Source: Candidatus Latescibacterota bacterium | Lineage (GTDB): Bacteria > JAAXHH01 | Assembly (NCBI GenBank): GCA_012270975.1 | Contig: JAAXHH010000124.1 | Location: 113,776-177,775, forward strand | Reading direction: 5' to 3' | Length of the DNA: 64,000 nt | Shown: positions 54,652 through 61,853 of the stretch, in pieces | Layout: each line of letters opens with the position of its first letter | How positions within the stretch are numbered: position 1 is the stretch's first letter | Translations under genes and position numbers: made by a program | The notes under the pieces: generated by a model | Told to the model about the DNA's origin: nothing | The model's input: the letters and a program-made list of their open reading frames with translations, nothing else | Database searches by the model: none

Positions 54652-55170
54652 ATGCCAGACGAATCAACGATCATCATTCCAGTACCTGAGGCGGAGGAAT
54701 TGGTCGGGGTGTATAGGAATAGGTATGATCCCGCTGCCAGGGCAGGGGTTCCTGCTCACATCACCTTACTCTATCCGTTTCTCGATCGTGGGGAAATCAC
54801 CCCAAATAGCATCATTGAAGTCCGGGAGGTGATTCAGCGTTTTAAGCCTTTCGACTTATCCCTGGTCGAGGTACGCAGGTGGCTAAGCGTTCTCTATATA
54901 CATCCGGAACCCGATAGTGAGTTTATAAGAATGACCCGATCTCTGGTAAATCAGTTTCCGGACCATCCGCCTTACAAAGGGGCGTATCCTTCCATCATCC
55001 CTCACCTTACCGTAGCCCACGTGGATGATACGGCTGAGTTGGAGGCAATCGCCGATGATTTTCAATCACATGCCGGATTGTACCTACCGATGAAGAGTCG
55101 TGCAAAAGAGGTTTGGCTAATGGTGAAACACAACGGCAAGTGGAATAAGCATACTTCCTTTGACCTGTGA
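54652..55170 (+). CDS. 2H phosphoesterase superfamily protein (2'-5' RNA ligase-like)
   Basis: The 172-residue protein has the two H-x-T motifs of the 2H family: PAHITLLYPF near residue 40 and PHLTVAHV near residue 122, spaced as in the LigT/CPDase fold. Such enzymes open cyclic 2',3'-phosphates or 2',5' linkages in RNA or nucleotides. The ATG starts one base after the GNAT stop, so translation is probably coupled; an in-frame start 31 codons earlier would overlap the GNAT gene. With HIT and P-loop kinase genes nearby, a nucleotide-related theme is possible but not shown. Confidence 0.85.
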   Translation: MPDESTIIIPVPEAEELVGVYRNRYDPAARAGVPAHITLLYPFLDRGEITPNSIIEVREVIQRFKPFDLSLVEVRRWLSVLYIHPEPDSEFIRMTRSLVNQFPDHPPYKGAYPSIIPHLTVAHVDDTAELEAIADDFQSHAGLYLPMKSRAKEVWLMVKHNGKWNKHTSFDL

Positions 55171-55224
55171 AACGTTTCTCTGCATGGCTTTCATTTGATA
55201 CGGCAGCTTAGTTGAGGTCACAAA

Positions 55225-55704
55225 ATGGAAGACAACGGGATTACCGTGAGATTAGCCCACGACGAAGACGTGGCATCAATACTTGGCATCCTTCCTCAAA
55301 TCACCACTCGCCCCGAAAGTTTATCGGCCAAAGTGCCCGCGGTTCATAAAGCACTTCAGATATTTGAACGCATGGAATTGCACGGAAACATCTACTTGGT
55401 CATTGCACAAGCGAATCACACAAAGACGATAGTAGGGGCACTTACCCTGGTCATCGTCCCGAATTTCAATTACAACGGACGTCCTTGGTCGATAATTGAG
55501 AATGTGGTGGTAAGCAGGGAGTGGAGAAGAAAGGGGATAGGGCAGAAAATGATGGACTTTGCGACGGACGTTGCAAAGCATAACGACTGTTTTAAAATCC
55601 AGCTGTTAAGCGGTCCCAGGGACGACCAGGCAGGATTCTATAGAAGTCTGGGATTCGACGATGCAAACAGTCGGGGGTTCAAGAAGTATCTCGTCGACCG
55701 ATGA
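55225..55704 (+). CDS. GNAT family N-acetyltransferase
   Basis: The 159-residue GNAT domain has the acetyl-CoA loop VSREWRRKGIGQKMMDFA (R-x-x-G-x-G, near residue 102), preceded by the IIENVVV strand and followed by LLSGPRDDQAGFYRSLGFD. The ATG lies 7 bases after GAGG. It is distinct from the GNAT at 54216. It is followed after 23 bases by the promoter of the putative non-coding RNA. Substrate unknown. Confidence 0.9.
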   Translation: MEDNGITVRLAHDEDVASILGILPQITTRPESLSAKVPAVHKALQIFERMELHGNIYLVIAQANHTKTIVGALTLVIVPNFNYNGRPWSIIENVVVSREWRRKGIGQKMMDFATDVAKHNDCFKIQLLSGPRDDQAGFYRSLGFDDANSRGFKKYLVDR

Positions 55705-55727
55705 GTGCGTCACTACCCGAAGATTAG

Positions 55728-55756
55728 TTGACATCTGACTTATTCAACGGTATACT
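55728..55756 (+). promoter_or_regulatory. Near-consensus sigma-70 promoter of the putative ncRNA
   Basis: TTGACA (55728-55733, 6/6) and TATACT (55751-55756, 5/6) are separated by exactly 17 bases. This is the best promoter in the window. It lies in a gap between two genes, 23 bases past the GNAT stop, and predicts a transcript starting at about 55762-55764, exactly where a foldable segment begins. Confidence 0.82.
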
Positions 55757-55760
55757 GAAG

Positions 55761-55906
55761 ATCAGTAGTGAGTGGGTGGCCCATCCGTGGAGCGCACGAT
55801 GATGGGCGAAAGACACAAGACCGCGTGGATGTCCTACTGATGGAATCTACTCACATTGACTGGACGGTTTCTCAACCCGGTGTTGAATCAACGCCGGGTT
55901 TTTTAT
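55761..55906 (+). ncRNA. Putative structured non-coding RNA or riboswitch-like leader
   Basis: From the predicted start the RNA can form a closing stem AUCAGUAG/CUACUGAU (55761-55768 with 55834-55841). Inside it lies a long hairpin, CCCAUC-CGUG with CACG-AU-GAUGGG (55780-55789 and 55795-55806, 5-base loop GAGCG), and a short stem GACA/UGUC (55812-55815 with 55830-55833). GUGAGU (55768-55773) can instead pair with ACUCAC (55849-55854), an alternative or pseudoknot pairing. A strong terminator hairpin ends the unit. No coding frame with a ribosome site lies inside. I do not recognise a known RNA family. It may be a stand-alone small RNA or a leader that controls the methyltransferase at 55955. 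Confidence 0.62.
55874..55906 (+). terminator. Strong intrinsic terminator
   Basis: AACCCGGTGTTG (55874-55885) pairs with CAACGCCGGGTT (55889-55900) to give a 12-bp stem with one G-T wobble and a 3-base loop, followed by TTTTTTATT. A small competing hairpin GGTT-TCTC-AACC (55866-55877) overlaps its 5' arm, which could matter if this is an attenuator. Confidence 0.9.
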
Positions 55907-55954
55907 TGTCAATTCACATATTCACGGATCGTCTTCAAAATGGGGGACCACCTT

Positions 55955-56638
55955 ATGAGTCTACACCTCCGGCAGAGCATGAACGAGTACTACAATGAGC
56001 GGGCTGCCGAGTATGACGAAATCTATACCCAGGGAAAACCGCCTGGCCAGGTTGCGGATCCCGAGCTATACATCCGGGAAGCAAGATCCCTGGGAAAACT
56101 CGTTGGAGACCACTGTTATGGCAGCCTCCTGGACATTCCCTGTGGAACCGGCTATTGGCTCCAGTTCTACGCTTCGTGTTGTTCGTCCATTACGCTCGTG
56201 GATCAGTCGGAAAACATGCTGCTGGAAGGACGTGAGAAGACTCGTGAACACGGAGTTGAATCGATCACCAGGTTCATAAAGGCCGATGCCCTGGAAGTAT
56301 CGTTGGATGATCGAACCTACGATTCCGTGCTCGTGGGGTTCTTCCTCAGTCACGTCACCGATGCCCAGATGACCCCGTTTTTTCAAAAACTGAAGAATGC
56401 ACTGAAACCGGGCGGACTCGTCCTCATCTTGGATTCCAACTGGACGCGTTTCCGAGGAACACGACCGAAGGAAGGTCTCGCGCAACGCACGCTGAACGAC
56501 GGCAGGCAATACGAGGTCTACAAGAGATACTTCGAGAGGTCCGACTTCGACCAGATGTCGAAGGCCTACGAAATGGACTTTACCGTGCGACACGAGGGTG
56601 GGCTGTACCTCGGCGTGACCGGCACGATGCGGAGCTGA
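55955..56638 (+). CDS. Class I SAM-dependent methyltransferase (paralogue of 45476-46159)
   Basis: The 227-residue protein has motif I LLDIPCGTGYWLQFYA, LVDQSENMLLEGREK and LVLILDSNWTRFRG. It is collinear and of identical length with the methyltransferase at 45476-46159; the conserved QSMNEYYNERAAE start confirms the ATG at 55955 (GGGGGA upstream) over a longer in-frame extension to 55856 that would run through the terminator. No convincing promoter lies in the 48 bases between the terminator and this start, so expression may depend on read-through of the terminator. Function unknown. Confidence 0.88.
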   Translation: MSLHLRQSMNEYYNERAAEYDEIYTQGKPPGQVADPELYIREARSLGKLVGDHCYGSLLDIPCGTGYWLQFYASCCSSITLVDQSENMLLEGREKTREHGVESITRFIKADALEVSLDDRTYDSVLVGFFLSHVTDAQMTPFFQKLKNALKPGGLVLILDSNWTRFRGTRPKEGLAQRTLNDGRQYEVYKRYFERSDFDQMSKAYEMDFTVRHEGGLYLGVTGTMRS

Positions 56639-56752
56639 TCGATATCTCCTTGTGGTAGTTTATGATGGATATGCGGATCCACTAAGAAGTCGAGGAAACC
56701 CTGAGGTCGAATATGCCGATCACCATTCGAAATACTTTGGGAAGCCAGAATT

Positions 56753-57361
56753 ATGAGCAGTAAACCCAAATGCATTATCGTCACAGGTCGACCGGGATCA
56801 GGGAAGACGAGTTTATCCAAAAGGCTGGGTGAGTTGTTGTGGATGCCGGTTATCAGTCGCGACGAGATCAAGGAGGGCTATGTCAATACTCATGGCATCA
56901 GACACGATCAGCTTCCGCCGGAGACTAATGGCGTAGTCTCCAATCTTTTCTTCGAGATCGTGTGCCAGCATTTGGCGGGTAAAATCTCTGTCGTCTTAGA
57001 GGCGGCATTTCAGCACAAGGTTTGGGAACCAAGAATGCCCAGGATACTCGAATTGAGTACGCCTTTCTTTGTCGTATGCTCCGTTGACGGAAGGGTGGCG
57101 GCCAAGCGTCACCTCCAGCGGGGTCTGGACAATCCGAATCGGGAGTTTTATCACGGCGACAAGCGTGTTGAAATTTACAGGAAAACGGGTAAGATGTCAC
57201 CTCCCGGCAACTATAAGGCTCCAGATTTCGACTTGCCTACAGTTTATGTCTCGACAGAACAGCATTACTCACCCAGCATCGATGATATTGTGAAGCGAAT
57301 TCAACTGTTGAATGCGCAACGCAGCGGCGAATCGGACCCCGTCGGCGACGTTGTGAGTTAG
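56753..57361 (+). CDS. P-loop kinase/AAA_33-type ATPase
   Basis: The 202-residue protein has the Walker A motif GRPGSGKT at residues 12-19, a DEIKEGY segment after the first helix (as in small-molecule kinases of the AAA_33/zeta-toxin/chloramphenicol-phosphotransferase type) and the lid arginine region RVAAKRHLQRGLDN. It probably phosphorylates a small metabolite. No antitoxin-like gene is adjacent, so a toxin role is not supported. No clear ribosome site precedes the ATG. Composition is AT-richer than the main genome, as for its neighbours. Confidence 0.8.
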   Translation: MSSKPKCIIVTGRPGSGKTSLSKRLGELLWMPVISRDEIKEGYVNTHGIRHDQLPPETNGVVSNLFFEIVCQHLAGKISVVLEAAFQHKVWEPRMPRILELSTPFFVVCSVDGRVAAKRHLQRGLDNPNREFYHGDKRVEIYRKTGKMSPPGNYKAPDFDLPTVYVSTEQHYSPSIDDIVKRIQLLNAQRSGESDPVGDVVS

Positions 57362-57489
57362 GTAGTCCACTTCAAGTGTTCCGAATACCGACCCTGTGGC
57401 TCTTCTCTGAACCGCTGAGTGTTTCGGGCACCGCAAATCGTTACTCTATAAGTTGGCAGGTTCAAGATACCTGCGCAGGAGTTTGGCAG

Positions 57490-58293
57490 TTGAACCCAGC
57501 ACAGACATCTATCTCGACATGCTTCTCCTACGACCGCTCACTTGAAGATCTTCTGCCTTTGATAGCTGCCGCGAGATTCACGCACGTATCGCTCGGTGCT
57601 AAAGCGCCTCACTCCAGCTATCTGAGTGTATCGAAGAGAGGTAGTCTTCGCGGACTTCTGGACGAATCTGACCTGCGCATGGACACGATCCACGGCACTC
57701 GACTCGACCAGCATGATAGCATTTCCAACCTCACAACTGCCGCTGAGGCCGCAGCGTTTCTCAACGTCCCGGTTGTCGTTGTCCACGCGAGTTCGTTTAA
57801 CTTCGACTCCAGTGAATTCGACAAACGCTTGGAAGTGGTACTTAAGAACTGTGAAACTTTGTTACCCGTTGCGGAAGACACCGGTGTGAGATTCGCGCTT
57901 GAAAATGTGCTCCCAGGGCCAGCGACAGACCTTGTCAGCTCTGCGCTTGACCGATTGCCCAGGGAACATTTCGGATTCTGCTACGACTCCTCACATGACC
58001 AAATAGGCGGTCCGAAACCATTTGATCTGCTTGATGGCTTGGCAGACAGACTTCTGGCCCTTCATTTGTCCGACAGGATCAGGGAGCATGTCGATCACGT
58101 CATTCCTGGTGAAGGGTTCATAGCTTGGCCGGTACTCTGTGGGAAAATCCGCCGGTCTGCATACGCAGGGCCCATAAGCCTTGAAGTTTTAACGGATTAC
58201 TCGAAATTCAAGGATCAGGTGGGATTTCTGCGGCAAGCCTACAGGCAAGCTGAGAGGCTCTATCAACTGGTTTTCGGTCAGAATGCGGAGTGA
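57490..58293 (+). CDS. Sugar phosphate isomerase/epimerase-like TIM barrel
   Basis: The 267-residue protein has the AP-endonuclease-2/xylose-isomerase-like fold. VVVVHASSFNF is a core strand with a metal-proximal His, RFALENVLPGPATDL carries the conserved Glu, and HFGFCYDSSHDQIG and LLALHLSDRIREH supply the later Asp/His ligands. The start is placed at a TTG (57490) eight bases after AGGAG, because the conserved domain begins at once after it (LNPAQTSISTCFSYD); the frame continues upstream to 57376 without conserved features. It probably isomerises or epimerises a sugar or inositol-like compound. Substrate unknown. Confidence 0.8.
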   Translation: MNPAQTSISTCFSYDRSLEDLLPLIAAARFTHVSLGAKAPHSSYLSVSKRGSLRGLLDESDLRMDTIHGTRLDQHDSISNLTTAAEAAAFLNVPVVVVHASSFNFDSSEFDKRLEVVLKNCETLLPVAEDTGVRFALENVLPGPATDLVSSALDRLPREHFGFCYDSSHDQIGGPKPFDLLDGLADRLLALHLSDRIREHVDHVIPGEGFIAWPVLCGKIRRSAYAGPISLEVLTDYSKFKDQVGFLRQAYRQAERLYQLVFGQNAE

Positions 58294-58644
58294 CTGTGAA
58301 ACGCCAAACGGCAAGACACCTGTAATCTGTATGCGTGATTTCGGCCGCTAGCCCTCCTCAAAGTAAAGATTTGTTGCGCCCCCTGAACCTTCCCCCGTCG
58401 GAAATTGCCCTGTTGGATGAGGTATAGCTATCTGATGGGGTAGTTTTTTTACGTAGATTCCTAGATTCAACTCCAGAAATCGACCAATACCATTAAGCCA
58501 TTTAGGGATCGTGTATCCGTTTGTTTTCTGCGGCCTCCTGCGCTTGATCTACCCGTACTACGCATCATACCACGATCAGGTCAGAGACTATGTGATTGAT
58601 TCATACCTCATACCAGGAGCAAGCCTGGTAATGCGACAACTGCG
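58294..58644. other. Intergenic region
   Basis: About 350 bases hold no supported gene. A weak terminator-like element occurs at 58424-58450 (see entry). A perfect 6-bp hairpin ACCAGG-AGCAAG-CCTGGT lies at 58612-58629, just before the hypothetical gene at 58645. An AT-rich stretch follows 58440. A 74-codon frame at 58511-58735 has no ribosome site and conflicts with the next gene. Confidence 0.45.
58424..58450 (+). terminator. Weak intrinsic terminator-like element
   Basis: A short imperfect hairpin (CTATC/GGTAG with a small loop) is directly followed by seven T residues. It lies about 130 bases past the TIM-barrel stop. The stem is short and contains a G-T pair, so confidence is low. Confidence 0.35.
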
Positions 58645-59076
58645 ATGGAAGAATACGAAAAACAAAACCGGGTCGCTGTCTGGGGCGTTCCCGAAAACAC
58701 TCGATGGTGGTTTACTGTTGTCTTTCTGGCCCTGACGGTAACAAGCCATTCTGTTCTTTGGAAATTCGGTATCTACACGCTTTCAGTGGAGCTTATCTTA
58801 GATTACATTATCAAGGTCGGAGGATCATCGGTATTCGCTTCGTTTACCGTTATAGAAGGAGTGGATTTTATGGGCTGGCTCTACGAATCTATAAAGCGAC
58901 GACATAGGGAAGAGGGTCGCGAGGAAGGCCGCGAGGAAGGTCGAAGAGAAAGAGACCAGGCTTACAGGGAGTGGATCAGCAGGGAACAGGAGGCCGGCAC
59001 ACTTGGCACATCGAAGCAAAGTCCTCCACCGTTTCTCGATGACGTTGTCTCACAGGCAGAACGAGGCCAGGCATAG
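58645..59076 (+). CDS. Hypothetical small membrane protein with charged EEGRE repeat
   Basis: The 143-residue frame shows a hydrophobic N-terminal half (WWFTVVFLALTVTS and a second apolar stretch near residues 45-70). MGWLYESIKRRH and a highly charged coil with the repeat REEG-REEG-REEG follow (codons 90-100, imperfect 12-base units at 58915-58945), then a Pro-rich tail. A ribosome site (AAGGAG, 8 bases) precedes the internal ATG at 58870, so the real product may be only the last 68 residues. I do not recognise a family. Similar charged tails occur in Rpn-like nucleases, but no nuclease domain is present. Confidence 0.4.
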   Translation: MEEYEKQNRVAVWGVPENTRWWFTVVFLALTVTSHSVLWKFGIYTLSVELILDYIIKVGGSSVFASFTVIEGVDFMGWLYESIKRRHREEGREEGREEGRRERDQAYREWISREQEAGTLGTSKQSPPPFLDDVVSQAERGQA

Positions 59077-59165
59077 GCCCGCATAGAAGAAATCAAGACA
59101 GGCCCGTCAGTTGTTGTCCGGTTGTAGTATCGAGCCATATCATGACTCAACGAGCGGAGGTCCGA

Positions 59166-59768
59166 ATGACTGCGTGGTGTGAACTGAGCTTCCCTACCGG
59201 TGTTTCGAAGGACGCGGCGCTCGTCATCGCAGACGATCGCGCCAACGTAATCCTCGATCCCCTGCGCTGGCGAATGCTCGAAATCCTTGGAGCGGGAAAG
59301 TCGGTCGAGGAGATTTCACGGATTCTGGACGTTACCGACGCCCGGGTACTGTATCACCTGCAAATGCTGGCACAAACAGGCGTCGTTGTATTGGAAGACG
59401 GAGCGCGGGCCGGGGAGCGGCGTTGTTTACCGGCGGCAGGTATGATACGCGTCCGTGAGCACCTCGAACGGGATGATCCGAAGGAAGAGGCTATACCGTC
59501 GGAAACTGCCTTCCAATTCAACCAGGCTTTTCGCGAATCGGCGGAAGGGATGTACGGCCCGCGTTACCAGATGTCCATCAACCACAATCGCGCACGCTTG
59601 TCAGAAGACCAGGTGGCCGAATTCAGCAGGAAGCTGCTGGCCTTGATCGAGGCGTATTTCCCGCCGGGGAAAGGTGATCCGCGGGGCAAGAAGTACGGTT
59701 TCTACGGAGTGCTCACCCCGATCGATCTACATCCGATCGAGGACGACGGGCAACAGGAATCCGGGTAG
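59166..59768 (+). CDS. Winged-helix (ArsR/HTH-like) regulator
   Basis: The 200-residue protein has a winged helix-turn-helix at about residues 22-90: ILDPLRWRMLEILGAGKS, then VEEISRILDVTDARVLYHLQML (recognition helix) and a wing VVVLEDGARAGERR. The C-terminal half (about 95-200) has no motif I recognise and may bind a ligand or dimerise. The ATG at 59166 has GGAGG 5 bases upstream; an in-frame ATG 24 bases earlier does not. It may regulate itself or neighbouring genes; no operator was identified. Confidence 0.78.
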   Translation: MTAWCELSFPTGVSKDAALVIADDRANVILDPLRWRMLEILGAGKSVEEISRILDVTDARVLYHLQMLAQTGVVVLEDGARAGERRCLPAAGMIRVREHLERDDPKEEAIPSETAFQFNQAFRESAEGMYGPRYQMSINHNRARLSEDQVAEFSRKLLALIEAYFPPGKGDPRGKKYGFYGVLTPIDLHPIEDDGQQESG

Positions 59769-59908
59769 TGCATTGCAGGAACCATCACCCGAGGCCGGAA
59801 AGGACGGACCACAGAAAGCGACCGGCCGGAGGGACCGACCCCAACTCCAGGTAGATAATCAGCGCGACACTAATACCGCCCGGTAAATGAAATCGGCGCT
59901 GGAACTGA

Positions 59909-60421
59909 TCATGGCGCTTCCCAGGGACGTAGCCGGGGTATCCAGCGCGGCACGTTTGCCTTGTACTGGCGATAGGCGTCTCCGAACCGTCGCTCAAGGC
60001 CCGGCTCCTCGTAAAACGGGAAGTAGACCGCGCATACCACGAAAAACACGCACATCCAGATTGCCAGGTGCCATGAACCGAAAAGAAGGGCTTCGGCGCC
60101 GAGTATGAGCACCATACCCGAATTCATGGGATTGCGCACGTGGCGGTAGGGTCCGAGGACGACCAGTCTCTCGGGTGGGGCCCACGGCGCCGGCGTGCCC
60201 TTCCCGATCCGGTCGAACAGCGCCATGGTCCACGCGGCCAGGAACAGGCCATCCACCGCCATGGCGATCGCGATCCAGAACCGGACCTGCGCGGGCTGTG
60301 CTGGCGACAGCGCGCCCGGTGTATCTGCCAATACCCACAGAATCACACCCGGGACGTAGATCGTAGCCGCCGCCGGAAGGAGGACGGCGGCCTTCGCTGT
60401 TGTCCATTTCACGTGTGACAC
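59909..60421 (-). CDS. Isoprenylcysteine carboxyl methyltransferase-like membrane protein
   Basis: The 170-residue protein has four hydrophobic segments and the ICMT/PEMT signature GPYRHVRNPMNSGMVLI near residue 91, followed by EEPGLERRFGDAYRQYKANV near the C-terminus, which contacts the methyl donor. Bacterial members methylate small molecules or lipids, or have unknown targets. It is transcribed toward the regulator at 59166 and does not share an operon with it. Function assigned at family level only. Confidence 0.87.
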   Translation of the reverse strand: MSHVKWTTAKAAVLLPAAATIYVPGVILWVLADTPGALSPAQPAQVRFWIAIAMAVDGLFLAAWTMALFDRIGKGTPAPWAPPERLVVLGPYRHVRNPMNSGMVLILGAEALLFGSWHLAIWMCVFFVVCAVYFPFYEEPGLERRFGDAYRQYKANVPRWIPRLRPWEAP

Positions 60422-60853
60422 TCACCCCTGGGCCGGTCCCTTGTGTCCACTATGTCTTTATGGCCGCTCAACAGGACGCACACATGTGCTTATGGCCGAC
60501 CCGGACCGGCGTACCGGCCCCGTCGCACCGATGTATCATCATTGGCCCCATGACAAAAAGGTAAAATACGGTCCAAGTCAAGCGTCAGTGCTTGAATGAC
60601 CGGCCTCCGCCCGGAAATCGCGCTATCTTTACCTTGCAAACGTTTGTCCTTCATTGTAATTTATTTAACTTAAATTAACTTATACGAGCGGTAATCGGGA
60701 ATCAAGGCACTCCGCCGAGTTTCTTTTCCTCTATCGCCGGGGCTGATTGACGCTTCGGGATGAGTGCACGAGATTCCCTGAGTGTTGGACGCCAGAACAG
60801 GTCCGTATCCGACCGCCCAAACCGTTCCGACCCATACAGCGAGAGGTTAAAGC
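60422..60853. other. Intergenic region upstream of the M48 protease
   Basis: About 430 bases separate divergent genes. An AT-rich patch at 60634-60690 contains TTGCAA (60634-60639) followed by TGTAAT or TAATTT at 15-17 bases, a weak promoter-like pair for the protease gene. No terminator, repeat or structured RNA was recognised, and the short frames inside have no ribosome site. Confidence 0.45.
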
Positions 60854-61807
60854 GTGCAAAATGCCGGAAACTACAATCCATTGGACGACGAGCGGTCCCA
60901 TGCAGACGGTCCGAACCGTCCGGGCCAGGTGGACCAGGCCGTTGACGATACGATCCGGTTGAACTGGCGCGAGAAACTGGTCGAAGGTGGCCTGATAATG
61001 GTCATGGTCGGCACGATGATCGGGGTGTTAGTCGTCCTGACTTCACTGATTACCATGCGCAATACCCTGGAGGAGCTGGCGCCGGGATTCACGGAGGCTG
61101 GATCAATCCCGTTCATCATCCTGGTCGTCGTGGCCGTGGCCATCGGCAATGTCTGTTCGTTCAGCTGCGCGCCTTACATCATACGTCTCCTCTTTCGCGG
61201 CAACGAGTTGACGGACGAGCGGATGGACCGTGCCGTGAAGCACTTGGTATCCGTGACCGGGATGGACATCAGGGTCGAGAAGATCTACGCCATAAAAGGC
61301 AAGACGGCCAACGCCGTCGTGGCCGGCCTCTTCCGCAAGGCACAGTGCATCTTCTTTACGAACAGGTTGCTGGAGCGAATGAGCGAAATAGAGATCATGG
61401 CGGCCCTGGCGCACGAATTGGCTCATGGGCGGCACCGACATCCGTCAAAGGTGTTCCTGGTTCTCTTGCTATGGACCCTCGGCGTCCAGGTATTCCTGAG
61501 CTTGATCGACTATTATGCCTACTTTGACTCGCTCAATGAATCTTGGAAAATGTGGGTTTACTTAGGGATAAACTTAGTAAACGTCTTCCTGCTTATCCTC
61601 CTCGTCCTGTTCCCGCTTTCGAGGCGGCACGAATACCAGGCGGACGCGACCGCCGCCCGTTGGGTAGGCACCGATCTGTATAAGCAAGCTCTTTACCGGC
61701 TGCACCAAATCAACGACCAGCTGAAACCGCCGCGGAAGTTCCTGGCGAAGCTGGGTACCCATCCCACGTTGCAGGAACGGCTGGAGCGGGTGGGGAGTCT
61801 GGAATAG
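60854..61807 (+). CDS. M48 family metalloprotease (HtpX/Ste24-like)
   Basis: The 317-residue protein has the zinc motif HELAH at residues 187-191, a downstream glutamate ligand in RRHEYQADATAARW near residue 259, and four hydrophobic helices: two N-terminal, two between the zinc motif and the third ligand. This is the inner-membrane HtpX/Ste24 layout, usually involved in membrane-protein quality control. The GTG at 60854 is seven bases after GAGAGG, giving a polar tail of about 35 residues. It stands alone, convergent with the MacB permease. Confidence 0.9.
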   Translation: MQNAGNYNPLDDERSHADGPNRPGQVDQAVDDTIRLNWREKLVEGGLIMVMVGTMIGVLVVLTSLITMRNTLEELAPGFTEAGSIPFIILVVVAVAIGNVCSFSCAPYIIRLLFRGNELTDERMDRAVKHLVSVTGMDIRVEKIYAIKGKTANAVVAGLFRKAQCIFFTNRLLERMSEIEIMAALAHELAHGRHRHPSKVFLVLLLWTLGVQVFLSLIDYYAYFDSLNESWKMWVYLGINLVNVFLLILLVLFPLSRRHEYQADATAARWVGTDLYKQALYRLHQINDQLKPPRKFLAKLGTHPTLQERLERVGSLE

Positions 61808-61853
61808 CGCGCCGTTGGTGCGTTCCGCAGCCGATCCGTTTGGCTTCACGGGT

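Noticed and set aside
55834..55848. CTGATGG reminiscent of a hammerhead ribozyme core
   Set aside because: The required GAAA and third-stem arrangement is absent after it; the segment is better explained as the closing stem of the putative RNA.
56753..57361. Zeta-type toxin
   Set aside because: The P-loop kinase core is similar, but there is no adjacent antitoxin-like gene and no toxin-specific motif; a small-molecule kinase is the simpler reading.
58511..58735. 74-codon plus-strand frame
   Set aside because: It has no ribosome site or recognisable domain, and it overlaps the hypothetical gene at 58645 in another frame.
53741..59076. Integrated phage or insertion element
   Set aside because: No integrase, transposase, capsid gene, terminal inverted repeat or tRNA border was seen despite the shifted base composition.
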